A stretch of DNA of 64,000 nt from Cellvibrio japonicus Ueda107 (GCF_000019225.1 NC_010995.1:4162501-4226500), one strand, 5' to 3'; counted from the stretch's first letter, positions 17,982 to 27,718 are shown. Notes: generated from the letters alone by a model not told the origin. Made by a program: numbers and translations.

Positions 17982-18017
17982 TTCCTCTTCATCCATGGTT
18001 TTTATTTATGACTTCCA

Positions 18018-18782
18018 TTAGCCGCTGATCAGTTGAAGCAGTACGGCACTCACAAATCCCAAGGCAGCCACTAGGCCCGATAGCTCATGGGTTTCGGAAA
18101 AGGCTTCGGGAATCATGGTCTCTACCACCATAGCAAAAATACCGCCCGCCGCGACACAACTCACCAGTGCCCGAACCATAGGTGACGCATCACCAAAGAG
18201 CAGCACTCCCAGGATGGCGAAGACGCCGGATAGCAGGATCATGCTGGCCCACAACCCCAACATAAATCCACCGGAACGCCCGGCGCGACGCATACCCGAT
18301 GTGCTCGATAGCGCCTCTGGCACATTGGAGATAAAAATTGCCAGCAGGGTTGCGAGACTCAGGGTCCCGCCACTGGCAACCATCAGGCCAATGGCAATAG
18401 ATTCGGGGATGGCATCCAGCAGGGTGCCCACGGCTATCGCCATACCATTATTGGATTGGGCGGGCGCCTGGTGAACAGAGCGCTTGCGATGCCTGGCAAC
18501 CGGGGTGTTAAGGCGATGGTTAATCAGCGAGTAAATAATCGCCCCAGCCATAAAGGCGCCCGCCACCCGGAGTCCATCGAGTATTGCTACCCCGCTGTCA
18601 TCCAGGGCATGACCAACCAGGTCCAGGCTTAATGCAGCGATCAGGATACCGCTGCCAAATGCCATCACATGGGCCACTGCACGCGCTGAGAAATGCAGGA
18701 ACCATCCCAGCAGCGCACCAATGAGCAAGCCACAGGCTGCAATCAGCCCCCAGGTACCCGCTTCAAGCCAGACAGGCATCAT
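18018..18782 (-). CDS. ZIP-family metal transporter
   Basis: Probable zinc or broad divalent-metal permease of the inner membrane. 254 residues with about eight membrane helices and a basic cytoplasmic loop (about 98-112, HRKRSVHQAP). DAIPESIAIG and SNVPEALSST correspond to the metal-site helices 4 and 5 of ZIP proteins, although the histidine common in HNFPEG is replaced, so the metal preference is uncertain. The start overlaps the stop of the thioesterase gene upstream, and there are two tandem ATGs (18782 and 18779). Confidence 0.82.
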   Translation of the reverse strand: MMPVWLEAGTWGLIAACGLLIGALLGWFLHFSARAVAHVMAFGSGILIAALSLDLVGHALDDSGVAILDGLRVAGAFMAGAIIYSLINHRLNTPVARHRKRSVHQAPAQSNNGMAIAVGTLLDAIPESIAIGLMVASGGTLSLATLLAIFISNVPEALSSTSGMRRAGRSGGFMLGLWASMILLSGVFAILGVLLFGDASPMVRALVSCVAAGGIFAMVVETMIPEAFSETHELSGLVAALGFVSAVLLQLISG

Positions 18783-19192
18783 TGGTCAAACCAGCGACGT
18801 ACCGCATCGGGCAAGGGCACAGACTTACCGTTCTCGCTACTGACCCAAACTACCTTGGAATAGCCTTCTGCCGCTGCCGCACCCGGTTGGGCAGCGGTAT
18901 AGACCTTGTAGTAAATCATAAAACTGGAGCGCCCCGGCTCAGCGATGTGCAGATCGATACGCAAGTCTTCCGGGTAAAATAAAGGCCGCAGGAAAGTGCA
19001 CCCGATAGTTACCACCACAGGATGGGTATCGCTTTTTAAGGGCATACCCTCCTTGAGCATCCACTGGAAACGGGCCTCCTCGAAATAACGAAAATACAGG
19101 GTGTTATTGACATGGCCATAGGCATCCATATCGCCCCAACGAACGGGCATCGCGCAACTGAATACAGGTGCTGAGTTGGTGTTATCCGCCAT
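18779..19192 (-). CDS. Acyl-CoA thioesterase, hot-dog fold (YbgC/FadM type)
   Basis: Hydrolyses acyl-CoA thioesters. 137 residues with the 4HBT signature RWGDMDAYGHVNNTLYFRYFEEAR, whose Asp is the usual catalytic residue. It overlaps the ZIP gene by 4 bp and follows the hydratase gene by about 20 bp, so the three are likely cotranscribed. The physiological acyl chain is unknown. Confidence 0.88.
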   Translation of the reverse strand: MADNTNSAPVFSCAMPVRWGDMDAYGHVNNTLYFRYFEEARFQWMLKEGMPLKSDTHPVVVTIGCTFLRPLFYPEDLRIDLHIAEPGRSSFMIYYKVYTAAQPGAAAAEGYSKVVWVSSENGKSVPLPDAVRRWFDQ

Positions 19193-19211
19193 AAAACCTC
19201 CTGCGCTGACC

Positions 19212-19994
19212 TTAGTAAGACTGACGGGGTAAAAAACTCACGGACATTTCGCCCAGGCCGGCATAGTGGATGCGGATGTCGGTATCCAGAGGCACCTCCA
19301 GCACACCAGCATAGGAGCCGGTGATCACCGCCTGCCCGGCAACTATGCCTTGCCCTTGCTTGCGCAAGAACTCCACCAGCCAGTACAGGGGAGCGCGAGG
19401 ATTGCCATTTGGGTGTTTACCCGCATATTCATTCTGCTCGCCATTGGCATCAACCCGTATCGAAAACTCACCGGCAACGGCCGCCAAGGCATTATCTACT
19501 TCCGGCCCAATAAACAATCCCTGGTTAACCAAGCCATCGGCCAACATTTCGGGGAACGCGCAAGCCTCTGGCTGGTGATAACGGCAGTGGATCAGCTCCA
19601 GCGCCATGTGGGTATGCACTATGGCTGCATCCACATCCGCCGGTGTATAGGGCTCAGGCCGCGAAGGCAGATCGACACCGAAAAAGAAGGCCAACTCCGG
19701 TTCAATCCGCGCCTTGTCGCCCTTGGGCCATAAGAGCACGGGAGCAACAGAGTCTATGGTGCGTGTATAAATAGGGCCGACAACGATTTTGTCCTGCGGT
19801 GGCTGCAAGCATTTCCATCCCCCGATACTGTCATCCATCAGCTCACACCAATAATTGCTCACCGCCTGCTGGATATCCAGGGCATCGACCAGGGTATAGG
19901 GACGGCAGGATTCCGGGAGGCGATCATCGGCAATGCCATTGCGGCGACGCTCAACAAGAATGGCAGCAGCTTCAGAAGCGAGGGATGGGTTCAT
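19212..19994 (-). CDS. 2-keto-4-pentenoate hydratase / fumarylacetoacetase-family protein
   Basis: Family of enzymes acting on 2-oxo acids in aromatic-compound breakdown and related pathways. 260 residues. The second ATG (19994) is chosen because AAGGA lies 6 bases before it, while the first ATG (20000) directly abuts the AAGGA. Motifs include RIEPELAFFFG (metal-binding Glu pair), ALELIHCRY and ITGSYAG near the C-terminus, matching the MhpD-like branch. No ring-cleavage genes are nearby, so the substrate is open. Confidence 0.82.
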   Translation of the reverse strand: MNPSLASEAAAILVERRRNGIADDRLPESCRPYTLVDALDIQQAVSNYWCELMDDSIGGWKCLQPPQDKIVVGPIYTRTIDSVAPVLLWPKGDKARIEPELAFFFGVDLPSRPEPYTPADVDAAIVHTHMALELIHCRYHQPEACAFPEMLADGLVNQGLFIGPEVDNALAAVAGEFSIRVDANGEQNEYAGKHPNGNPRAPLYWLVEFLRKQGQGIVAGQAVITGSYAGVLEVPLDTDIRIHYAGLGEMSVSFLPRQSY

Positions 19995-20089
19995 ATACAT
20001 TCCTTAAGGGCAATCAGTCGATAAAAACCAGGGGCCATAAAGCACCAAACCCCGGAAAGGGGCTTGGTATGGGGTAACGCGGGTCGGAG

Positions 20090-21496
20090 TTAGTGCCCGT
20101 GAGGGGTTAGCTCACAGGCGATATGCTTTAAATCTTCGCTGGACTCTATGATGTTGGCGACAGTGTTGTTCGCCTTTTCCGGATCGAGATGCAGGTCGTC
20201 ATACACTTGCTGGGGCACGGGCAGCTTGGGCCCTCGACCTATACCATGGTAGCGCAGCAGTCGCTGGGCAACGAAAATCAGCTTGGCATATTGGCTATGC
20301 TCCCCCTGATAGTGGGGATTGTTCTGGTAGCGCAAGCCTACAACAACTTCTTCGGGCATTGACCACAATGACATCAGGGCACTGGCCAGTTGCTCGCGGG
20401 TAATGCCGAGCAGGTGACGCTCAATCGCATTGTGCCCAACGTGGGGGTTGGCATCGGCAAACTGGCAATAGCTGTGGTAGTAGGGAGGGAAAACTTCCGA
20501 CAGGATCAGGTAGCCAAAGTTATGCAACAGGCCACAGAGGTAAGCCATCCCGAAACTGGGTCGATGATCGCGTGGAATGGCAGTTACCAGTCCCTCAATG
20601 GTCGCTGCCATATAAACCGCCTGCTGCCAGTAGGGCATAACCCCATGAGGCCCTTCTTTAGGGAGGGTCAGGGTTTTACCCAGCGACAAACCCAGCGCCA
20701 GGTTAAGCACCATATCAAAACCCAGTACACGCACAATGGCATCGTGGATGGATTTGATTTTCCCCGGTGCCGAGTAATAGGGAGACGCCGCCCAACTCAC
20801 CACCTGGGCTGCCAGGCTTGGATCTGTCTCCACAATCTGGGCGAGATCGCTGATATCGGCATTGGGATTCACGCGCAATTTGATAATACGCTGGGCCGTA
20901 TCAGACAGCGGCGGTAATTCCAGAGTCTCTTCCAGGCGCTGCTTTACCCGCAGTTGGGTGAAGTTGCGTACAGCGCCCAATATCTGTTCGCTATCGCTGC
21001 TGTTGCTGTCATCCTGCTCCAATGGCAGTAACGGCACGGCAATATCGCAGATCTGGGCGTCTTCGAGGATATTCCTGAAATCATCCCGGCTAAAGCGCAG
21101 CAATTGGGCCTCATCACCACAATCGACCCAGAGCTCGTTGCGCTCGACCAAACTGCGGTCGACCAACGTCAGCAGGCCGGCCACCTTGGGCAGGGCCGGT
21201 ACGGAATGAACATTGTGGGACACACAAAACTTGTGCACTTCCTCGGGGCTGGCAGCGTGAAGGTCGCGCCCCAGCTGGCGATTTACCGCTTTAAGGTCGA
21301 GCAAACTATCAGCGGAATGGATCACCTGCACCCGACCATTGGTGTCCTGCAAAATTACGGATTTGGCTGCACTCATATTTCGCAAGTGTTGGTCATGCCA
21401 ATGGGAGCGCTCGTTCTCATCCACAGGTATGGCAGATACTTGATAGTGCGCATTCTGCTTACTGAGCAAAGATTGAACACTGGTAGGAACTGGCAC
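20090..21496 (-). CDS. YbaK-like plus HDOD signalling protein
   Basis: 468 residues starting at GTG (21496) with AAGGAG 6 bases upstream. The N-terminal part (about 1-150) resembles the YbaK/prolyl-tRNA editing fold (GRDLHAASPEEV is the most telling stretch). The C-terminal part (about 190-440) is an HDOD domain (LPPLSDTAQRIIKL, QIVETDPSLAAQVVSWA, GLLHNFGYLILSEVFP), a non-catalytic relative of HD phosphohydrolases used in signalling. The fusion is known among Pseudomonas relatives, but its role is not established; whether the YbaK part still deacylates tRNA cannot be told. Confidence 0.85.
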   Translation of the reverse strand: MPVPTSVQSLLSKQNAHYQVSAIPVDENERSHWHDQHLRNMSAAKSVILQDTNGRVQVIHSADSLLDLKAVNRQLGRDLHAASPEEVHKFCVSHNVHSVPALPKVAGLLTLVDRSLVERNELWVDCGDEAQLLRFSRDDFRNILEDAQICDIAVPLLPLEQDDSNSSDSEQILGAVRNFTQLRVKQRLEETLELPPLSDTAQRIIKLRVNPNADISDLAQIVETDPSLAAQVVSWAASPYYSAPGKIKSIHDAIVRVLGFDMVLNLALGLSLGKTLTLPKEGPHGVMPYWQQAVYMAATIEGLVTAIPRDHRPSFGMAYLCGLLHNFGYLILSEVFPPYYHSYCQFADANPHVGHNAIERHLLGITREQLASALMSLWSMPEEVVVGLRYQNNPHYQGEHSQYAKLIFVAQRLLRYHGIGRGPKLPVPQQVYDDLHLDPEKANNTVANIIESSEDLKHIACELTPHGH

Positions 21497-21674
21497 GGCC
21501 TACTCCTTCTCTGGTTTTGGGTCTGGTTGATTGTTGGGATATGCGCCAACCACGAATAGCGCTTCCCTTTTAGCTCTTCTAGCTTAGTTCAAATTCAAAA
21601 TTGCGCTGAGCCGCATAAGTAGCATTGTGCGAGCAAACCTGCAAAAACAGCAAATCTTTACTCTCTTTGGCGTC

Positions 21675-23771
21675 TCAAACCTGCAAATAACGTTGATTCT
21701 GGCCCAGCCAACGCTGGACGATCAATTGCGATACCTGAGGGTGCTCACTCATCAATAGTAAGGCGGCATTTTTGACATCGGGCAATAAATGGCTGTCGCG
21801 CTGCAAATCGGCAATTTTGAATTGCATGTCACCGGTCTGGCGAGTGCCCAGCACCTCACCCGGGCCGCGCAACAACAAATCCTGTTCAGCGATATAAAAA
21901 CCATCGCTGCTCTCGCGCATCACCCGCAGGCGTTCACGGCTGTTATTGGACAGGGGCGAACCATACAATAATACGCAGTGGCTGGCCGCTGAACCCCGGC
22001 CCACACGCCCGCGCAGTTGGTGCAGCTGGGCAAGCCCCAGGCGCTCGGGGTTTTCAATAATCATCAAGCTGGCATTGGCGACATCTACCCCCACTTCGAT
22101 AACCGTGGTGGCAACCAGCAAATCCAGTTCGCCCGCTTTGAAACCCGCCATCACCGATTCTTTCTCTGCCAGCTTCAAACGACCATGAACCAGGCCGATA
22201 CGCAGCTGTGGCAGCGACTGGGCCAAACTGTCTGCCGTCGCCTGGGCCGCCTGGGCTTCAAGGGCCTCGGATTCCTCAATCAGGGTGCACACCCAATAGG
22301 CCTGACGCCCCTGCTCACAGGCGAGGCGCACTCGTTCAATCACTTCTTCGCGCCGGTTATCACTAATCACTACCGTAGTAACGGGAGTACGACCCGGCGG
22401 CAGCTCATCGATTACCGAACAATCCAGGTCGGCGTAAGCACTCATTGCCAGGGTACGGGGAATAGGTGTTGCCGTCATGATCAATTGATGCGGGCGCACA
22501 ACACCGGCAAGCGCTCCATCAACCTGGCCTTTTTCCGATAGGGACAGGCGCTGGTGGACACCAAACCGGTGCTGTTCATCGATAATAACCAAACCCAGAT
22601 CAGCAAAGGCGACGGCATCCTGGAACAAGGCATGGGTACCCACCACCACCTGTGCAGTCCCTGCCGCAATCATTTCCAATTGATAACGGCGCTCGCCTGA
22701 CTTGAGTCGGCCGGTTAGCCATCCCACCTGAATCCCCAGCGGTTCCAACCATTTGCCAAAATTGAGGCGGTGCTGCTCGGCAAGGATTTCTGTCGGTGCC
22801 ATCACTGCAGCCTGTTTACCACTGGCAACAGCCGCCAGGGCGGCCAGGGCGGCCACTACCGTTTTTCCCGACCCGACATCGCCTTGCACCAGGCGCAACA
22901 TGGGCAGGGGTTTGGCCAGGTCTTCTGCAATCTCGGCAACCACCCGCTGCTGGGCCCGGGTTAGCTGAAAACCCAGTTGCTTGAGAAACCCATGCTCCAG
23001 TGCCGGTGTCAGTCGCAAACGAGGCGCCCCATCAGCCTGGGTCTCGCGGCGTAACAACAGCAAGCTCAGGTGATGAGCCAGCAACTCTTCAAATGCCAGT
23101 CGCTGTTGGTAGGGATGCTCCCCCTCTAATAGCTGCTGCACATTCGCACCCACAGGCGGCTGGTGCAAATAGCGCAGGGCATCAGCCAGGGTACATTGAT
23201 TGAGACGGCGACGTACTGTTTCCGGTAAAAGTTCGCGCAAGGGGTGCTTGTCGAGCCAGGTTAATGCCTGTTGTGCCAGGCTGCGCAAGCGCGGCTGGGT
23301 AAGTCCTTCCGTTGCCGGATAGATAGGCGTTAAGGTCTGTTCCAACGGCAGGGGCGATGCCCCGGCCAGGAAATCGTACTCCGGGTGGTACATCTCTAAC
23401 CCTGCCGCTCCCCGGCGGGTCTCACCAAAAACACGCAGTCGGGCACCTGCCACAAGGCGCTGCTTCTGGGCATTATTGAAATGGTAAAAGCGCAGGGTGA
23501 GGGTCCCGGTGCCATCCTGTACCCGGCAAACCAGGCTGCGGCGTTTGCCCAAGACTATGTCACAGGCTCGCACCTCTGCCTCTATGACCGCATTCAAGTT
23601 GGGCTGCAGTGCACCTATCGGGGTGATGCGCGTGCGATCCAGGTAGCGCAACGGTAAATGCAGCAGGAGATCTTGCAAACTGAAAAGCCCTATTTTCGCC
23701 AGCTTTTCCGCCAGGGTAGCGCCAACACCCTTGAGGGCGTTGACAGGAATCTGGTCCAGGGTTTGAGTCAT
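21675..23771 (-). CDS. recG: ATP-dependent DNA helicase RecG
   Basis: Remodels stalled forks and Holliday junctions. 698 residues from the ATG at 23771 (E. coli 693), preceded by CGGGG. N-terminal wedge/OB domain, then helicase motifs: QGDVGSGKT (Walker A), APTEILAEQH, IDEQHRFG (DExH box), TATPIPRTLAM, VHGRLK and HQLRGRVGRG. It follows oxyR by 17 bp on the same strand, the Pseudomonas order, so they are probably cotranscribed. Confidence 0.97.
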   Translation of the reverse strand: MTQTLDQIPVNALKGVGATLAEKLAKIGLFSLQDLLLHLPLRYLDRTRITPIGALQPNLNAVIEAEVRACDIVLGKRRSLVCRVQDGTGTLTLRFYHFNNAQKQRLVAGARLRVFGETRRGAAGLEMYHPEYDFLAGASPLPLEQTLTPIYPATEGLTQPRLRSLAQQALTWLDKHPLRELLPETVRRRLNQCTLADALRYLHQPPVGANVQQLLEGEHPYQQRLAFEELLAHHLSLLLLRRETQADGAPRLRLTPALEHGFLKQLGFQLTRAQQRVVAEIAEDLAKPLPMLRLVQGDVGSGKTVVAALAALAAVASGKQAAVMAPTEILAEQHRLNFGKWLEPLGIQVGWLTGRLKSGERRYQLEMIAAGTAQVVVGTHALFQDAVAFADLGLVIIDEQHRFGVHQRLSLSEKGQVDGALAGVVRPHQLIMTATPIPRTLAMSAYADLDCSVIDELPPGRTPVTTVVISDNRREEVIERVRLACEQGRQAYWVCTLIEESEALEAQAAQATADSLAQSLPQLRIGLVHGRLKLAEKESVMAGFKAGELDLLVATTVIEVGVDVANASLMIIENPERLGLAQLHQLRGRVGRGSAASHCVLLYGSPLSNNSRERLRVMRESSDGFYIAEQDLLLRGPGEVLGTRQTGDMQFKIADLQRDSHLLPDVKNAALLLMSEHPQVSQLIVQRWLGQNQRYLQV

Positions 23772-23788
23772 AGGCCCCGCATTCATTG

Positions 23789-24709
23789 CTAGGCCTGGGG
23801 CTGGTTCCGGCACATCTGAATCGCTTTGCGCAAGGCATCAATGGCTTTATGGCGCGGGAAACTGGCGCGCCAGGCTAATGCCACCGTGCGACTGGGTGAT
23901 GGTTCGGTAAAGGGGCGGGTCACTAACAGGTCAGAGCTGTAAAGTGAACTCTCCGCCGCCGATAAGGGGAGAATCGTAATCCCCAGGCCAGAAGCCACCA
24001 TGTGGCGCAACGTTTCGAGGGAGCTGCCTTCCGCCGCTGTGCGTACGTTATTGGAGGCCTCCTCACCGTGGTGTTGCAAATTGGGACAAGTGGTTAACAC
24101 CTGGTCACGGAAGCAATGCCCCTCACCCAATAACAGCAGCTGCTCAGTATTAAGGTCGTTGGGTTCTACAGCGTCTTTTTCTGCCAGCGGATGGTTTTTA
24201 GGAAGCAAAACCACAAAAGGCTCATCGTAAAGCGCCTGGGTAACAACATCCGGCTCCACAAACGGCAGCGCCACAATGATCACATCCAGCTCACCATTGC
24301 GTAGCTTTTTACGCAAATTGTGGGTATACCCCTCTTCTACATACAGAGGCATTTTGTTCGCCAGCTGTTGCAAATGGGGAATAAACTGCGGCAGCAGATA
24401 GGGGCCAATTGTAAAAATAGCCCCCACCGACAAGGGACTGGAAAGTTGGTCTTTGCCGGCGTCAGCCAGGTCTTTGATCGCAGCGGTTTGCTCCAGTACC
24501 AGGTTGGCCTGGGCGACAATCTGCTCACCCAGTGGCGTAGGCTGAACACGGGATTTGGTACGCTCGAACAGCGCCACGCCTAATTCATCCTCCAACTTTT
24601 TTACCGCAATACTCAGGGTGGGCTGGCTGACATAACAGCGGTCGGCAGCACGGCCAAAATGCTGCTCTTGGGCCAGAGTGACTATGTAGCGCAATTCGGT
24701 CAGTGTCAT
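23789..24709 (-). CDS. oxyR: Peroxide-sensing LysR-type regulator OxyR
   Basis: Hydrogen-peroxide sensor and activator. 306 residues from the ATG at 24709 with GGGGGA upstream; a longer in-frame ORF would extend through the promoter. N-terminal helix-turn-helix (FGRAADRCYVSQPTLS) and regulatory domain with the redox pair C199 and C208 (GEGHCFRDQ...TTC), at exactly the E. coli positions. An OxyR-type half site lies just upstream, in keeping with autoregulation. Confidence 0.95.
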   Translation of the reverse strand: MTLTELRYIVTLAQEQHFGRAADRCYVSQPTLSIAVKKLEDELGVALFERTKSRVQPTPLGEQIVAQANLVLEQTAAIKDLADAGKDQLSSPLSVGAIFTIGPYLLPQFIPHLQQLANKMPLYVEEGYTHNLRKKLRNGELDVIIVALPFVEPDVVTQALYDEPFVVLLPKNHPLAEKDAVEPNDLNTEQLLLLGEGHCFRDQVLTTCPNLQHHGEEASNNVRTAAEGSSLETLRHMVASGLGITILPLSAAESSLYSSDLLVTRPFTEPSPSRTVALAWRASFPRHKAIDALRKAIQMCRNQPQA

Positions 24710-24739
24710 GATATCCCCCGCTCTCCGGTTCCAACTTGA

Positions 24740-24754
24740 ATAGTCTAAAACTAT
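24740..24754. promoter_or_regulatory. OxyR-type half site
   Basis: ATAG-N7-CTAT between divergent oxyR and the SDR gene, 31 bp from the oxyR start. OxyR consensus is two such units; the expected second unit downstream is degenerate (AAGA-N7-CAAA). Confidence 0.4.
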
Positions 24755-24775
24755 CAGATTAAAGACATTTATCAA

Positions 24776-25642
24776 ATGGCAATTACACAAAATGATCCAC
24801 AAAAACTGCTTATTCTCGGTTGTGGTGACATAGGTCAACGCCTGGCACAACAACTGGCGCCGCGAGGCTATCGCATCGTTGGTGTGCGCCGCTCACCCCA
24901 AGCTGATTTACCCCACCTCCAGTATCAGATTGCGGATGTCACCCGCGCTGGCGCTATAGATCACATCCTGGCGCAACACCCGGACGTGATTGTGATTAGC
25001 ATGACCCCGGACGAGCGCAGTGATGCGGGCTATGCCCTGGCCTATGTCCACACCTGCCGGCAATTGCTGGTCGCGCTTGAACGCACCCGGCAACAACCCC
25101 GACTACTGGTGTTTGTTTCCAGCACCGGGGTTTACACCCAGCAGGATGGCAGTTGGGTCGATGAAAGTTCCCCCACGGAACCAACCCATTTCAGTGGTCG
25201 ACGATTGCTGGAGGCAGAGCAACTCATCAGCCAAAGCGGCTTCCCCCACTGTATTGTCCGTCCCAGTGGTATTTATGGTCCAGGCAGGTATCGCTTAATA
25301 GAACAGGTTCGCCAGCAACAGGCGAGCCCCAGCCAGCACTTTACCAATCGCATCCATGCCGAGGATGTTGCCGGGGCTATATCTCACCTGGTTGAGTATT
25401 CACGTCATCACCCGATAGCAACACTTTACCTGGCCAGCGATATGGCACCAGCTCCCATGGCAGATGTTGTTCACTGGCTTGCCGGGCAAATGGAAATCCG
25501 CGATCCGTTTTCTGTAAATACCAGCCATGAGCGGAGCAACAAACGCATTAACAATCAACGCCTGTTGAACTCGGGTTTTAAATTCCGCTATCCTGACTAT
25601 CGTCAAGGTTACGCGGAACTGCTGCACAACCTCGGCTTTTGA
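24776..25642 (+). CDS. SDR-type NAD(P)-binding protein (YeeZ-like)
   Basis: 288 residues with an N-terminal Rossmann motif LLILGCGDIGQRLA and SSTGVYTQQDGSWVDE, which corresponds to the Ser-x-Tyr region of extended short-chain dehydrogenases/epimerases. Sugar-nucleotide epimerase-like family; substrate unknown. It is divergent from oxyR with only 66 bp between the starts, so it may share the OxyR site. An intrinsic terminator follows. Confidence 0.82.
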   Translation: MAITQNDPQKLLILGCGDIGQRLAQQLAPRGYRIVGVRRSPQADLPHLQYQIADVTRAGAIDHILAQHPDVIVISMTPDERSDAGYALAYVHTCRQLLVALERTRQQPRLLVFVSSTGVYTQQDGSWVDESSPTEPTHFSGRRLLEAEQLISQSGFPHCIVRPSGIYGPGRYRLIEQVRQQQASPSQHFTNRIHAEDVAGAISHLVEYSRHHPIATLYLASDMAPAPMADVVHWLAGQMEIRDPFSVNTSHERSNKRINNQRLLNSGFKFRYPDYRQGYAELLHNLGF

Positions 25643-25681
25643 AATTATTCGCCTAAAAATCGGCAAAAAAATCGGTCACTC

Positions 25682-25708
25682 ACGGCACTGCTCGCAGTGC
25701 CGTTTTTA
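25682..25708 (+). terminator. Terminator of the SDR gene
   Basis: Ten-bp perfect stem ACGGCACTGC/GCAGTGCCGT followed by TTTTATTT. Confidence 0.85.
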
Positions 25709-25720
25709 TTTGAGTCCAAT

Positions 25721-25747
25721 AAAAAACCCGGCATTACGCCGGGTTTT
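25721..25747 (-). terminator. Terminator of the OmpA-family porin gene
   Basis: Ten-bp stem AAAACCCGGC/GCCGGGTTTT, loop ATTAC, with a U-run on the minus strand, just after the porin stop codon. Confidence 0.85.
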
Positions 25748-25764
25748 GTCGCTTAAAACAGCAA

Positions 25765-26814
25765 TTAGTTTTTCAGGGTCTCTGAATACTTAACGCTCAC
25801 TTCACCTACAACGCGACGGTTCTGCGCACGGCCTTCGGCTGTGGCGTTGTTAGCAATAGGACGCTCCAGGCCATAACCAACTGCAGTTACGCGATCAGCA
25901 GCAATGCCAAACTTCTCAACCAAAGCAGCTTTAACCGCATCAGCACGTTGTTGTGACAGGCGCTTGTTGAATGCAGCAGAACCTTGGCTGTCAGTGTGAC
26001 CCTCAACAGTAACTACGGTGTTTTCATATTGGGTCAAGGCATCAGCCAGCTTTTTCACTTGTGGCAAGTACTGGGGCTTCACCTCTGACTTGGCAGTGTC
26101 GAACAGGATTTCCAGATTGATAACCAGGGTTTTTTCCAGCACAACCGGGCAGCCATCAGCGTCTACTTTCAAACCGCTAACAGTGTTGGGACACTTGTCT
26201 TTGGAGTCCAGTACCCCGTCACCATCACTGTCTTTATCTTCCACAACGGGAGCTGGTGCAGGTGCAGCAGCAACCACCGGGGCAGATTTTTTGCCGAACA
26301 GGTAGGTCAAGCCAAGGTTGACAGCGAGATCAGTATACTCATTGTCCAGGCTGTTAAAGGCGCGCACATCGGTACGGAACTGCCAGTTGCCACCAAGGCT
26401 ACGCTTTACACCGGCACCCAGGTTCACCAGGGTTTCACGCGCAGAGCCACCACCAGCAACATTCAGCTCGCGCTTGAGGTCACCGACACCCAGAGCCAGG
26501 TAAGGTTTCCACTGGCTTTCAGTGATGATGTTGTAAATACCATCCAGGCGATATTGGGTACCGTCCAGGTCGAAACCACCATTTTGGGTTTCAGTGTCGT
26601 AGCGGCTCCATACGGCTTCCAGCGTCCAGTTTTCATTGACGGGGAAACCAAAACTTACACCCCAGGTGTCTGCATCTTCCAGCGGATCGTCGAAGAAAAT
26701 ACGACCGCCTTGTACAGTGATTTCACCGGTGTGATCCTGTGCACTCACGCCAGTTGATACCACAGCGGCGATAAATGCGGAAAGGGTTAACATTTTTACT
26801 TTGCTACTGGCCAT
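25765..26814 (-). CDS. OmpA/OprF-family outer-membrane porin
   Basis: Outer-membrane barrel anchored to peptidoglycan. 349 residues: signal peptide (1-25, ending VSA-Q), an eight-strand beta-barrel region (about 26-175), an Ala/Pro hinge, a calcium-binding thrombospondin type 3 repeat (DSDGDGVLDSKDKCPNT), and a C-terminal OmpA domain (about 230-345) with the peptidoglycan-binding signature VEGHTDSQGSAAFNKRLSQ. Overall OprF-like. GGAG lies 6 bases before the ATG. Confidence 0.92.
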   Translation of the reverse strand: MASSKVKMLTLSAFIAAVVSTGVSAQDHTGEITVQGGRIFFDDPLEDADTWGVSFGFPVNENWTLEAVWSRYDTETQNGGFDLDGTQYRLDGIYNIITESQWKPYLALGVGDLKRELNVAGGGSARETLVNLGAGVKRSLGGNWQFRTDVRAFNSLDNEYTDLAVNLGLTYLFGKKSAPVVAAAPAPAPVVEDKDSDGDGVLDSKDKCPNTVSGLKVDADGCPVVLEKTLVINLEILFDTAKSEVKPQYLPQVKKLADALTQYENTVVTVEGHTDSQGSAAFNKRLSQQRADAVKAALVEKFGIAADRVTAVGYGLERPIANNATAEGRAQNRRVVGEVSVKYSETLKN

Positions 26815-26971
26815 TTCGTTCTCCGTTGAAATTAGCTTGGTCCATTAACCACCTGTGCAAGTAACAAAATTCAACGACTGCAGCAGATATTTAATTGACC
26901 TGTGTGTTGTTAAGATCAGGTTTATCTTGAAATCCATTTCATCATTATTGGTAAAAAAGCACCTTAGCAAA

Positions 26972-27718
26972 CTAGTTGATCTTTTGAAACAACAGATCCC
27001 ACACTCCATGCCCTAATCGCTCGCCCCGTTTTTCAAACTTGGTAACAGGGCGATAATCAGGCCGAGGGGCATAGCCACTTGTTTGCTGAGTATTGCGAAA
27101 GCCTGGTGCAGAATCCATAACATCTAACATATGTTCTGCATAAGGTTGCCAATCGGTTGCCATGTGGAAAATACCGCCGGTTTTTAATTTTGGCCGCAGT
27201 TTCTGCACAAATTCCGCTTGTAAAATACGCCGTTTGTGATGCTTTTTTTTGTGCCATGGATCAGGAAAATACAACTGCAACCGGTCAATACTTTCATTGG
27301 GGATGCAATCTTCCAATACATCCATAGCATCTGCCATGTATACCCGCAAGTTACTTAACTCCGCCTGAATCGCCAAATTCATCAACCGACCGACACCCGG
27401 TGGATGCACCTCAATACCAATAAAATTTTTATCCGATTCATTGCGTGCCATTGCCAGCAGCGAATCGCCCATGCCAAAACCGATTTCCAGGACAAGCGGT
27501 GCTTCGCGGGAAAAGACCAGGGAGGGATTAATCGCACCGGCAAAAAGGCTTAATCCTATGCGCGGCCAACATTCATCAAATGCCTTTTTCTGGCCTTCCG
27601 TAATGCGTCCGGCACGAATCACAAAACTGCGGATAGACTTGGGTTTAAATTCGGGTTTAATCAAAAAGCCCTGCTGATCTGCATCATCAACCGGCAAAAT
27701 CTGGGGAATATCGGACAT
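26972..27718 (-). CDS. trmB: tRNA (guanine-N7-)-methyltransferase
   Basis: Methylates G46 in the variable loop of tRNAs. 248 residues with the SAM site LEIGFGMGDSL, the MADAMD acidic loop and the family signature LYFPDPWHKKKHHKRR. It is separated by 34 bp from the upstream DUF423 gene on the same strand, suggesting cotranscription. Confidence 0.95.
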   Translation of the reverse strand: MSDIPQILPVDDADQQGFLIKPEFKPKSIRSFVIRAGRITEGQKKAFDECWPRIGLSLFAGAINPSLVFSREAPLVLEIGFGMGDSLLAMARNESDKNFIGIEVHPPGVGRLMNLAIQAELSNLRVYMADAMDVLEDCIPNESIDRLQLYFPDPWHKKKHHKRRILQAEFVQKLRPKLKTGGIFHMATDWQPYAEHMLDVMDSAPGFRNTQQTSGYAPRPDYRPVTKFEKRGERLGHGVWDLLFQKIN

